A program made the position numbers and the translations under genes. Positions 26,062-34,373 of a DNA stretch of 64,000 nucleotides are shown here, in pieces (the stretch's first letter is position 1; each line of letters opens with the position of its first letter). The notes beneath the pieces were generated by a model. That model worked only from the letters and a program-made list of their open reading frames with translations. It made no database searches and was not told the DNA's origin. Source of the DNA: Bacteroidales bacterium. Its GTDB lineage: Bacteria > Bacteroidota > Bacteroidia > Bacteroidales > P3. The DNA is taken from assembly GCA_031262295.1 (NCBI GenBank), contig JAISIA010000007.1:1-64000 (forward strand), in the 5' to 3' direction.

Positions 26062-27453
26062 ATGGTAAAACAAAAAACAATTAAAAAGTCTTTTACTCTA
26101 AGTGGCAAGGGTTTGCATTATGGCAAATATGCCAATGTTACTCTTTTGCCTGCAAAAGAAAACACGGGGATAGTTTTTCAAAGGGTGGATTTGGAAAATT
26201 GTCCTAAAATTGAGGCATTAGCAACTAATATATCAGACACTTCAAGAAATTCATCCTTAGAAAAAAACGGAGCAAAGGTTTCAACTATTGAACATTTGCT
26301 TTCAGCCCTACACTATTTTGGAATAGATAATGCAATTATTGAGGTTGATAATGAAGAAATTCCAATTATGGATGGCTCTGCTCTTTGTTGGGTTAAGGCT
26401 ATTGAAGAGGCAGGTGTTACAGAACAAAATGCTATAAAGAAGGTTTTTGTTGTTAAAGATGAGGTTGAATTTGTTTCTGATAACGGAAAAACTCAAATAA
26501 AAGTTGAGCCTTTTGATGGGTTTAAGGTGGATTTAAGTGTGGATTTTCACTCTTCTGTTTTGGGTATTCAAGAATATAGTATAGATTCTTTGGATGATTT
26601 TCCTTATGAAATTGCCCCAGCTCGTACCTTTGTGTTTTTGCATGACTTAGAAAAACTTCTAAATTATGGATTAGCAAAGGGTGGAACCTTGGATAATGCC
26701 TTAGTTTTTGTTGATCATCCATTGAAAAAAGAGCAAATAGAACATCTATCTAAGGAATTTCAGGTTGATAGTCGGGATGTTGTTGTTGAAAAAGGAATAC
26801 TATATAATAAGAAATTAAAGTTTCTAAATGAGCCTGCAAGGCATAAACTCCTTGATTTTATTGGAGATATTTTTCTTTGTGGGTTTCAAATTAAGGGACA
26901 CTTTACTTTGAAATGTCCCGGACATTATGCCAATACTGAATTTGCAAAATTAATGATAAAGAAATTTATGATGGAAAAGACTCAAAAAGCTCCTATTTAT
27001 GATCCAAACAAGGAGCCTGTTTATTCAATAACGGATATAAAAAAGTTTCTACCTCATCGTTTCCCTATGTTACTTGTAGATAAAATTATTGAAACGGGAG
27101 ATGACTATGTTGTAGGTATTAAAAACGTAACAGGAAATGAAGACTTCTTTAATGGACATTTTCCTTCTGAACCTGTAATGCCGGGAGTTCTAATTGTTGA
27201 AGCAATGGGACAGACAGGAGGAATCCTTGTTTTAAAGGATTATCCTGACCCTGAAAACTACACAACTTATTTTTTAAAGATTGACGGAGTTAAATTCCGT
27301 GGCAAGGTTGTTCCAGGTGACACCCTAATATTTAGACTTTTTCTAACAGAACCTGTTCGTAGGGGTTTAGTTAAGATGAAAGGAGAGGCTTACGTTGGCA
27401 ATAAATTGGTTATGGAAGCAGAATTAATGGCACAAATTTCAAAAGTGATTTAA
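26062..27453 (+). CDS. lpxC-fabZ: Bifunctional UDP-3-O-acyl-GlcNAc deacetylase / 3-hydroxyacyl-ACP dehydratase (LpxC-FabZ)
   Basis: A 463-residue fusion typical of Bacteroidota. Residues 1 to about 300 are LpxC, the zinc deacetylase that commits to lipid A synthesis: EHLLSALHYFGIDNA, PIMDGSAL and HKLLDFIGDIFLCG with zinc ligands and the catalytic His later in IKGHFTLKCPGH. Residues about 320-463 are FabZ, which dehydrates hydroxyacyl-ACP in fatty acid synthesis: LPHRFPMLLVDKI and NGHFPSEPVMPGVLIVEAMGQ with the catalytic His and Glu. Fusing them puts the competing uses of hydroxyacyl-ACP in one protein. lpxA begins five bases after the stop, giving one transcript. Confidence 0.98.
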   Translation: MVKQKTIKKSFTLSGKGLHYGKYANVTLLPAKENTGIVFQRVDLENCPKIEALATNISDTSRNSSLEKNGAKVSTIEHLLSALHYFGIDNAIIEVDNEEIPIMDGSALCWVKAIEEAGVTEQNAIKKVFVVKDEVEFVSDNGKTQIKVEPFDGFKVDLSVDFHSSVLGIQEYSIDSLDDFPYEIAPARTFVFLHDLEKLLNYGLAKGGTLDNALVFVDHPLKKEQIEHLSKEFQVDSRDVVVEKGILYNKKLKFLNEPARHKLLDFIGDIFLCGFQIKGHFTLKCPGHYANTEFAKLMIKKFMMEKTQKAPIYDPNKEPVYSITDIKKFLPHRFPMLLVDKIIETGDDYVVGIKNVTGNEDFFNGHFPSEPVMPGVLIVEAMGQTGGILVLKDYPDPENYTTYFLKIDGVKFRGKVVPGDTLIFRLFLTEPVRRGLVKMKGEAYVGNKLVMEAELMAQISKVI

Positions 27454-27458
27454 AAATT

Positions 27459-28265
27459 ATGAATAATTTGACTTACGTTCATAAGGATGCAATAATAGGA
27501 AAAAATGTAACAATTGAACCTTTTGCAGTAATACATCAAGATGTTGTAATTGGGGATGATTGTTACATATCTTCCCATGTTACAATCTTTCCCGGGGCAA
27601 GAATAGGAAACAATAATCGTTTCTTCCCTAATTGTTCCATTGCAGCAATTCCTCAGGATTTGAAATTTGCAGGAGAGAAAACATTTGTTGAAATAGGTAA
27701 TCATAACACAATAAGAGAAAGTGTAACTATTAATAGAGGGACACAAGCATTGGGTTATACTAAGATAGGAGATCATAATTTAATAATGGCATATTCTCAC
27801 GTTGCTCACGATTGTACAATTGGCTCTTGGTGTGTTTTAGCCAATGGTGCAACTTTGGGAGGTCATATTGAAATTGGAGATTATGCTATATTAGGAGGAT
27901 TAAGTGCTATTCATCAATTTACAAAAATAGGTTCTCATGCCATATTAATGGGAGGGGCATTGGTTGATAAAGATGTTCCACCCTATATAAAGGCAGCTAA
28001 GTTTCCTTTAACTTATTCTGGAATTAATTCTTTGGGACTTTCAAGAAGAGGATTCTCACAAGAGACCATAAATTTAATAAAAGAATATTATAAGATAGTA
28101 TTTCAATCTGGGTTAAACTATTCTGATGCATTAAAGAAACTAAAAAACCTACCTTTAACTGAGGAATTAAAAGAAATAATGTCCTTTATGGAAAATTCAG
28201 ATAGGGGATTAATTAAAGGATATACAAGTGTTGATGGAGGTAGAGCATCTTCTTCGGAGGAGTAA
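27459..28265 (+). CDS. lpxA: UDP-N-acetylglucosamine O-acyltransferase
   Basis: A 268-residue left-handed beta-helix enzyme that makes the first step of lipid A by adding a hydroxyacyl chain to UDP-GlcNAc. The N-terminal 185 residues are hexapeptide repeats (IGKNVTIEPFAVIHQDVVIGDD); the catalytic His lies in YSHVAHDCTIG. The helical C-terminus (GINSLGLSRRGFSQETI) matches LpxA rather than LpxD. The gene is five bases downstream of lpxC-fabZ. The 84-bp gap to the convergent tsaE shows no clear terminator. Confidence 0.98.
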   Translation: MNNLTYVHKDAIIGKNVTIEPFAVIHQDVVIGDDCYISSHVTIFPGARIGNNNRFFPNCSIAAIPQDLKFAGEKTFVEIGNHNTIRESVTINRGTQALGYTKIGDHNLIMAYSHVAHDCTIGSWCVLANGATLGGHIEIGDYAILGGLSAIHQFTKIGSHAILMGGALVDKDVPPYIKAAKFPLTYSGINSLGLSRRGFSQETINLIKEYYKIVFQSGLNYSDALKKLKNLPLTEELKEIMSFMENSDRGLIKGYTSVDGGRASSSEE

Positions 28266-28349
28266 TCCCTATTGTATATTTTCTTATTAAAAAAAATATC
28301 TTTTCTTTTAATAATTAGGGTTGTTTTTGCAAGGACTTATAATAGGTTT

Positions 28350-28766
28350 TTATTGTTTGTTTGCAGTTATTTCCCTTATATTATCATCTAAAACCTTAAT
28401 TCTTATTATTACTTTCTCCTCTGGTATAAGTTCAATTACCTTTTCACTCCATTCCAAAAAGCAATAGTTTCCGCTATAAAGATATTCCTCTAACCCTATA
28501 TCAAAAGCCTCATTCCTATTTTCTATTCTGTAAAAATCAAAATGAAATATCCTTCCAACTATATTTGAATAATATTCATTTACTATTGCAAAAGTGGGAG
28601 ATGAAACATTATCTTCAACATTAAAATATTCACCAATAGCCTTTGTAAATGTTGTTTTGCCTGCTCCCATTTCTCCTTCCAAAAGAAATATCCTATCATT
28701 TGGAAACTTTTCCATTATATCCTTAGCTATAAAAGCAAGATCTGAGAGACTATTTGCTATATACAT
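28350..28766 (-). CDS. tsaE: tRNA threonylcarbamoyladenosine synthesis ATPase TsaE
   Basis: A 138-residue P-loop protein needed, with TsaB and TsaD, to put t6A at position 37 of ANN-decoding tRNAs. Motifs: Walker A EGEMGAGKTTF, SSPTFAIVNEY, HFDFYRIE and the LEWSEKV strand. Normal length. It begins 13 bases after porX, so they are probably cotranscribed; this neighbour pair is also seen in other Bacteroidota genomes as I recall, though no functional link is known. Confidence 0.97.
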   Translation of the reverse strand: MYIANSLSDLAFIAKDIMEKFPNDRIFLLEGEMGAGKTTFTKAIGEYFNVEDNVSSPTFAIVNEYYSNIVGRIFHFDFYRIENRNEAFDIGLEEYLYSGNYCFLEWSEKVIELIPEEKVIIRIKVLDDNIREITANKQ

Positions 28767-28779
28767 TATATGTATTTTT

Positions 28780-30330
28780 TTATTTGGGACGAATTGTTAT
28801 AAAAGGTATCATAATTTCTTCCATTGATATTCCTCCATGTTGAAATGTTGTCCTATAATATTGCACATATTGATTGTAATTATTTGGATATGCAAAGAAA
28901 TCATTTTTTCTTGCAAATATATATGGAGAAGTTATTGCCAATTTTGGAAGAAATATCTTAGTGCAATCCTTAACTTCAAAGACTTCTTTTGGGTTATAGT
29001 CCAATAATCTTCCCACTTTATAACGTAGATTTGTTGAAATGTCTCTATCACCTCTAACACGTATTGGTTTATCAACCTTAACTGAGCCGTGGTCTGTTGT
29101 GATTATAATATTTACTTTCTTATTTGAAAGGTATTTTAACACCTCCATAAGTGGAGAATTTTTAAACCATGTTTGGGTAACTGCTCTATATGCTTTTTCA
29201 TCTTCTGCAAGTTCCCTAACCAAATCGTTCTCTGTTATGGCATGAGATAGCATATCAATGAAATTATACACAATTATGTTTAAATCGTTTTGAAGCATAT
29301 TAGGTAGGATTTCCAGCATTCTCTTTCCGTATTGAACGTTTAATACCTTATGATATGTCGTTTTAAGATTAAAACCAAAACGTTTTAAATTTTCATTTAA
29401 AAGATTGTGTTCATTTTGATTCTTATTTCCTTTCTCATCTTCGTTTATCCAAAACATAGGATACTTCTTTTCAATCTCAGAAGGCATTAATCCTGCAAAC
29501 ATGGAATTGCGAGCGAACTGTGTCGTTGTTGGAATTATACTGAAATATATATTTTCTTCTTCCGTTCTAAACATTTCTTCAACCATTGGTTGTATTGCCT
29601 TCCATTGATCAAAGCGGAAATTGTCTATAACTATCAAAAATGTTGGAGTGTTATCTTCTTTTAATAAGGGAAATAATTTTTCTTTTAAAACAGTATGTGA
29701 TAAAAGGGGTTTGTCCTCATCATTTCCACAAAGCCAATTTTCATAATTCCCTTCATAATACTTGCAAAAAAGATTATTTGCCTCATCCTTTTGCTGACCA
29801 AGAATTTCATATATGCTTTCATCTTGTGAAGAAGCCAATTCAAGTTCCCAATATACTAACTTCTTATACAAATCTACCCACTGGTCAAAGGACATTCTAT
29901 CCATAAGTTTTAGGGATATTTCTCTAAATTGTTGCTGATAGTTTTGTGTTGAAGTTTCACTTACGAGTCTCTTATATTGAAGATGCTTCTTTAATGCTAA
30001 AAGAATTTGATTGGGATTTACAGGTTTTATAAGGTAATCGGATATTTTCGCTCCTATTGCTTGTTCCATTATCTTCTCTTCTTCACTTTTCGTTATCATT
30101 ATAATGGGTAGATTAGGGAACTTATCCTTAATTAGGGAAAGGGTCTCTAATCCTGAAAGCCCAGGCATATTTTCATCCAAAAATACTATCTCAAAGCTTT
30201 CATTATCCAAAAGCTCCAATGCTTCGTTTCCGTCCTTAGCTGCAACAACCTTATATCCTTTTGCTGCTAAAAAGAATATATGAGGTTTTAATAGGTCAAT
30301 TTCATCATCAACCCAAAGTATCTTCTCCAT
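28780..30330 (-). CDS. porX: Type IX secretion response regulator PorX (REC-PglZ)
   Basis: A 516-residue two-domain protein. Residues 1-120 are a receiver domain with the acidic pair in WVDDEID, the phospho-acceptor Asp at residue 52 (VFLDENMPG) and Lys in DYLIKPVNP. Residues about 200-516 form an alkaline-phosphatase-like PglZ domain; candidate metal and catalytic sites are DNFRFDQW, PTTTQFARNS, NFIDMLSHA, TTDHGS and FQHGG. In P. gingivalis PorX acts with PorY and SigP to control type IX secretion genes and can hydrolyse oligonucleotides. Its presence predicts such a system elsewhere in the genome; no secretion structural gene or clear cargo is in this window. Confidence 0.95.
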   Translation of the reverse strand: MEKILWVDDEIDLLKPHIFFLAAKGYKVVAAKDGNEALELLDNESFEIVFLDENMPGLSGLETLSLIKDKFPNLPIIMITKSEEEKIMEQAIGAKISDYLIKPVNPNQILLALKKHLQYKRLVSETSTQNYQQQFREISLKLMDRMSFDQWVDLYKKLVYWELELASSQDESIYEILGQQKDEANNLFCKYYEGNYENWLCGNDEDKPLLSHTVLKEKLFPLLKEDNTPTFLIVIDNFRFDQWKAIQPMVEEMFRTEEENIYFSIIPTTTQFARNSMFAGLMPSEIEKKYPMFWINEDEKGNKNQNEHNLLNENLKRFGFNLKTTYHKVLNVQYGKRMLEILPNMLQNDLNIIVYNFIDMLSHAITENDLVRELAEDEKAYRAVTQTWFKNSPLMEVLKYLSNKKVNIIITTDHGSVKVDKPIRVRGDRDISTNLRYKVGRLLDYNPKEVFEVKDCTKIFLPKLAITSPYIFARKNDFFAYPNNYNQYVQYYRTTFQHGGISMEEIMIPFITIRPK

Positions 30331-30357
30331 AAAAGTAAAATTTTTAAATTTTAATTC

Positions 30358-30597
30358 CTACATCTCTTCGCAGGAAATTTGATAATTTTCTCCACTATTA
30401 CTTATTTCAGGAATATCATTCTCTGATATGCTACTGCAAGAAGAACCCCAATCATAAACAGGATATGTTACAGAGGCATCAGATGAAGTAGCTTTAAGTT
30501 TCTTTGTTTGAACTGCTCTACAAGAACAATCTTTTTGAGTACAAGAAACAATGAAACCAAAGGAAAATAAAACCAAAATAAAAAGCATTTTTTTCAT
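30358..30597 (-). CDS. Cys-rich small lipoprotein, paralogue A
   Basis: The track start (GTG 30645) overlaps the upstream gene; the ATG at 30597 gives a standard lipoprotein signal, so about 79 residues. Lipobox FIVSC, then TQKDCSCRAVQTKK. Four more Cys follow the acylated one: a DCSC pair and two single Cys, in SSCSSI and YQISCEEM. The protein at 31655-31876 has the same Cys pattern and the shared NDIP motif, so the two are paralogues. The DoxX-thioredoxin gene lies between them. I know of no named family; the mature parts have no enzyme motif. Confidence 0.72.
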   Translation of the reverse strand: MKKMLFILVLFSFGFIVSCTQKDCSCRAVQTKKLKATSSDASVTYPVYDWGSSCSSISENDIPEISNSGENYQISCEEM

Positions 30598-30628
30598 AAG
30601 ACAATTTTTTAATTTTTTATATAAATAA

Positions 30629-31573
30629 TTATTTAATTTTTTCACCTTTTAGGAAAGAAACAATATAGCTTTCATCTATTGTTGAAGAACGATATAGCTT
30701 TACTATCTCTCCATTATCTAATAAAAATATAACAGGCATTTTACCGTATGTTGTATTTAGAAACGAAATAACATTAATAAAAGTATGATTTATTGGTTTT
30801 GTATTAGTTTCTTTATAAAATTCATCCAAATCTTTTTGTTTTCCTCCAAAGATTTGCACAAAGCTATTCCTATCTAAATTGTGCCTTTGCATAATAATTT
30901 CCAACTTTGTTGCAGTTGCCTTACAATATTTACAGCCTGTACTAAACCAACAAAGAACTTTTCTGCCCTTATCTATTTCTAATGCCTTAACATTATCTAA
31001 TTCTTTTACCTTTTGAAAGACCTCAGGGCGAAGTTTAACCTCTTTATAATATAGTTTTGTTTGAATAAACTCAGGAGGATTTATAATAAAAGACAAGGAA
31101 AGACAAAGAATAATAGAGGAAATTAATATATATATTGAAAATCTACTTCTAATCCATTTTGCCCATTTTAATCCAAAAGAAAGAATAAGTAGAATTATAT
31201 TTTTAATTAAGGTTTGAGTATCTGAAAAAGCAATAATGGTTCCAAAGCAATGGCAGTTTTCAGAAGAAAGATCAAACAATAGAGGCTTTACTAATATATA
31301 TACACTAAAAAGAATAAGACTTATTATTGTAAGAAATCTTGTTAGCCTTGGATAAATCCCTATAATAAGCATAAGACCTACTATTGCCTCAAAGGCAATT
31401 AAACATCTTGTTGCAATTGTTGTAAAGACCCAAGAGAATAATTTATGTTCAAATATGAATAAATCAACACTATCTATTGAAATATATTTAAAAAGGGCTG
31501 AAAGAATAAAAACTAAACCTATAAGTATCCTTATTATGGTTCCGCCTATTGTAAGAGCTTTATATGTTTTCAT
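30629..31573 (-). CDS. MauE/DoxX-like membrane protein fused to a thioredoxin-like domain
   Basis: A 314-residue protein resembling the Bacteroidota 'BT_3928-type' fusion. The N-terminal half has about five membrane helices of the DoxX/MauE type, with CHCFG in the loop near residue 107, a motif used for electron relay in MauE/VKOR-like proteins. The C-terminal half (about 180-314) is thioredoxin-like, with the redox pair GCKYC in WFSTGCKYCKATA and the cis-Pro strand GKMPVIFLLDNG. This domain probably faces the periplasm. The gene is sandwiched between two Cys-rich lipoproteins, which could be its substrates. The redox role is inferred. Confidence 0.82.
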   Translation of the reverse strand: MKTYKALTIGGTIIRILIGLVFILSALFKYISIDSVDLFIFEHKLFSWVFTTIATRCLIAFEAIVGLMLIIGIYPRLTRFLTIISLILFSVYILVKPLLFDLSSENCHCFGTIIAFSDTQTLIKNIILLILSFGLKWAKWIRSRFSIYILISSIILCLSLSFIINPPEFIQTKLYYKEVKLRPEVFQKVKELDNVKALEIDKGRKVLCWFSTGCKYCKATATKLEIIMQRHNLDRNSFVQIFGGKQKDLDEFYKETNTKPINHTFINVISFLNTTYGKMPVIFLLDNGEIVKLYRSSTIDESYIVSFLKGEKIK

Positions 31574-31654
31574 TATGATTATAAATTAAAAAAAGGGGAA
31601 TGTTTCCTAATAAAAGGTCATTCCCCTAATTGTTTTCTTTGCAATGAATGTTTC

Positions 31655-31876
31655 TTATTTATCTTTACATTCAAAAGTGAAGCCTAATGATGCACCATTT
31701 TCCCAACCAGGAATATTATCCCAATTAATGTCTTTGCAATCACCATCAAAATCTGTAATATCAATTGATTGTGAATTACCACTATAAGCCATAGTACAAG
31801 TACAATCAGACTTTGTGTTGCATGCTGTAAAAGATAATGCTGCAAATACTCCAAGTACGAATAAAATCTTTTTCAT
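31655..31876 (-). CDS. Cys-rich small lipoprotein, paralogue B
   Basis: A 73-residue lipoprotein with signal 1-18 and lipobox LSFTAC. The mature part has four Cys besides the acylated one: DCTC close to the N-terminus, one in DGDCKDI and one in FTFECKDK, the same order and spacing class as paralogue A (DCSC, SSC, ISC), with NIP in both. Two disulfides are plausible. It is first in a three-gene unit behind the promoter at 31947-31976. No known family recognised. Confidence 0.75.
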   Translation of the reverse strand: MKKILFVLGVFAALSFTACNTKSDCTCTMAYSGNSQSIDITDFDGDCKDINWDNIPGWENGASLGFTFECKDK

Positions 31877-31946
31877 AAGTTTTAAAATTTTTTAATTTTC
31901 TCTACTCTATTTTTTTGGATTTTCGAGTTACTCCATAACTTGTGGG

Positions 31947-31976
31947 CAAAAATAAATAAATAAATAATAATAGCAA
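31947..31976 (-). promoter_or_regulatory. Promoter of the Cys-rich lipoprotein operon
   Basis: On the minus strand TTG (31976-31974), a 19-base spacer, TATTTTTG (31954-31947), about 70 bases before the ATG at 31876. Confidence 0.65.
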
Positions 31977-32395
31977 GTAATTTTTTGTATTTTTTTACAA
32001 AAATCACATAGTTACAAGTTCAAATAAAGTATAATTTAACAACTTTTTAAGGAATTATTTCTACGTTTTTGTTCAAAAAAAACAACAAAAATTAAAACTA
32101 ATCCCTTTACTCGCCTAATATCTCTTTAAATATATAACCTAAGAATCTAAAATTTTAAAAGTATTTAACATTTCACACCCTATTTTTTACCCCTTTTTTA
32201 ACACTTTATTAAAAAAATTTGCCAAAATTTAACAATTTTTAACATTTCATTCAATTTTTCAATTTTTACTCTTCAAAAATTTGTTAAAATATTCTAAACT
32301 TATTAATCATTTAATTTTCAATATAATCTAAGCAAATTTTAATATATTTTTCTAAATTTTTCATTAAAAAAAACAAAACCTTATTTTTTCAGAAA

Positions 32396-32480
32396 AAAAC
32401 GAAGATTTTTCTAAAATAAAACGCTGTTTTAATTTGCTAAAACGAAGAAATAATTTGCTAAAACGAAGATTTATTCAAGG
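32396..32480. repeat. 21-bp tandem array, locus 5
   Basis: Exact 21-base units at 32418, 32439 and 32460, preceded by a 22-base degenerate unit at 32396. Order: AAAACGAAGATTT, AAAACGCTGTTTT, AAAACGAAGAAAT, AAAACGAAGATTT. Confidence 0.9.
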
Positions 32481-32579
32481 ATAATAAACTAATAATAAGG
32501 CTATTATCTTGTCATCAAAATTAAAAATAAGTTGTGGGGGAATTTCTATGCCTTTTGCCTTAAAGGCTCTTTGTTTTGG

Positions 32580-32611
32580 CAAAGATATAAAAAAGATTTG
32601 ATAAATGCAAA
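32580..32611 (-). promoter_or_regulatory. Repeat-borne promoter, copy 2
   Basis: On the minus strand TTTG (32611-32608), a 20-base spacer, TATCTTTG (32587-32580). It points away from sufB, through the 21-bp array. Confidence 0.6.
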
Positions 32612-32899
32612 TGGGAAATTTCAGTTTTGAAATTTTGAATTTAACATTTGAAGGAAAAAATGTTAAATATTTTATAGATTGAATAGAAAACCAAAAATTA
32701 CAAATACTAACTAAGTATTATTTAATATAATAAAACAATAAAGAAAATTCAATAAAACAAGATGTCAATTACAAAATAGGAATTATTTTAATGAATTATT
32801 ACTATAAATTACTATTTTTGGATAAATAAATGTTTCCCTTAGATTATTTTTTCCCTTGCTGCGTTATATTTATAAATAAATGAGTATTTATTTTTATTG

Positions 32900-32907
32900 T
32901 ATTTTTG
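32900..32907 (+). promoter_or_regulatory. -7 box of sufB
   Basis: TATTTTTG ends 22 bases before the sufB ATG at 32930. No clear -33 box. Confidence 0.5.
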
Positions 32908-32929
32908 CAAATAATATTTTTGGTATAGT

Positions 32930-34366
32930 ATGGAAAAGAATAATGACATTATAGAAAACATAGCAAATAACGAATATAAGTATGGATTTTCAACAAATAT
33001 TGATACAAATAAGATAGAAAAAGGATTAAATGAAGAGGTAATTAGAAAAATTTCAGCATTAAAACAAGAGCCTTCTTGGTTATTGGAATTTCGTTTAAAT
33101 GCTTATAGAAAATGGAAAACTATGACTATGCCTTCGTGGGCACATTTAAAGATTCCCAAAATAGATTATCAGGATATTATATACTATGCTGCACCTGTGC
33201 AAAAGCAAAAAGAGGATGGGGTGGATAAAGAACTTATTGACACTTTTGACAAATTAGGAATATCCTTAAATGAAAAAAAGAAAGAAAATACCTTTGCAGT
33301 AGATGCCGTTGTGGATAGTGTATCTATAAAGACTACTTTCTCTGATAAACTTTCAAAAGAAGGCATAATATTTTGCTCTTTCTCTGAGGCGGTGAAAAAT
33401 CACCCTGAAATAGTTAAACAATATCTTGCAAGTGTTGTTCCTTATGGAGACAATTATTTTGCAGCTCTAAACTCTGCTGTTTTCAGTGATGGATCTTTTT
33501 GCTATATACCAAAGAATGTTCGTTGTCCAATTGAGCTTTCTTCCTATTTTCGTATAAATTCCGAAGGTACGGGTCAATTTGAAAGAACCTTGATTGTTGC
33601 AGATGAAGGCTCTTATGTTTCATATATGGAAGGCTGTACTGCCCCTAAGAGGGATAAAAACCAGCTTCACGCAGCCGTTGTTGAAATTGTAGTACTAAAA
33701 GATGCACAAGTTAAGTACTCTACTGTGCAGAATTGGTACCCTGGAGATAAGGATGGAAAAGGAGGAATATACAATTTTGTCACTAAAAGGGGTATTTGTA
33801 AGGGAAATAATTCTAAACTTTCTTGGACCCAAGTGGAAACTGGTTCGGCAATAACTTGGAAATATCCTTCCTGCATATTAAGAGGAGATAATAGTATTGG
33901 GGAATTTTATTCCGTTGCCCTAACAAACAATCACCAACAAGCAGATACAGGAACAAAAATGATTCATTTGGGACAAAACACTAAAAGCACTATAATCTCA
34001 AAAGGAATATCCGCAGGAGAGAGTCAAAATTCTTATAGAGGCTTAGTAAAGGTTAATAAGGGTGCATTCAATGCAAGAAATTATTCTCAGTGCGATTCCC
34101 TACTATTGGGTGATAGATGTGGTGCCCATACATTCCCATATATTAAGACTGATAACCTTTCTTCAATTGTTGAACACGAAGCAACAACTTCAAAAATTTC
34201 AGAAGACCAACTCTTTTATTGTCGTCAAAGAGGAATATCACAAGAGGCTGCAATTGGATTAATAGTAAATGGATATGCCAAAGAGGTAATAAATAAACTT
34301 CCTATGGAGTTTGCCTTAGAGGCACAAAAACTTTTGAATATATCTTTGGAAGGAAGCGTTGGATAA
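32930..34366 (+). CDS. sufB: Fe-S cluster assembly scaffold protein SufB
   Basis: A 478-residue scaffold on which iron-sulfur clusters are built together with SufC and SufD. The core is a right-handed beta-helix; the conserved C-terminal part has the Cys in [12 protein letters not shown] and the Glu/His in [11 protein letters not shown], the residues linked to cluster assembly. [22 protein letters not shown] is the SufB/SufD signature, and the overall length and N-terminus mark it as SufB. Usually sufC and sufD follow directly; here the next gene, eight bases away, is a heptosyltransferase, and the cysteine desulfurase SufS is 30 kb away at the window end. Confidence 0.96.
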   Translation: MEKNNDIIENIANNEYKYGFSTNIDTNKIEKGLNEEVIRKISALKQEPSWLLEFRLNAYRKWKTMTMPSWAHLKIPKIDYQDIIYYAAPVQKQKEDGVDKELIDTFDKLGISLNEKKKENTFAVDAVVDSVSIKTTFSDKLSKEGIIFCSFSEAVKNHPEIVKQYLASVVPYGDNYFAALNSAVFSDGSFCYIPKNVRCPIELSSYFRINSEGTGQFERTLIVADEGSYVSYMEGCTAPKRDKNQLHAAVVEIVVLKDAQVKYSTVQNWYPGDKDGKGGIYNFVTKRGICKGNNSKLSWTQVETGSAITWKYPSCILRGDNSIGEFYSVALTNNHQQADTGTKMIHLGQNTKSTIISKGISAGESQNSYRGLVKVNKGAFNARNYSQCDSLLLGDRCGAHTFPYIKTDNLSSIVEHEATTSKISEDQLFYCRQRGISQEAAIGLIVNGYAKEVINKLPMEFALEAQKLLNISLEGSVG

Positions 34367-34373
34367 TTAAAGT

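Larger units (their letters stand above)
32160..32666 (-). repeat. Long composite intergenic repeat, copy 2
   Basis: Inverted relative to copy 1. From right to left it has an upstream pair of inverted repeats (about 32614-32666), the promoter (32580-32611), a GCCTTTAAGGC hairpin, the CAAGATAATAGCCTTATTAT block, the 21-bp array, the CTGAAAAAATAAGG block and an AT-rich tail with AATGTTAAAA motifs. It fills most of the 1.05-kb gap between divergent genes. The remaining parts (31977-32159, 32667-32899) are AT-rich and show nothing else to me. Confidence 0.88.
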
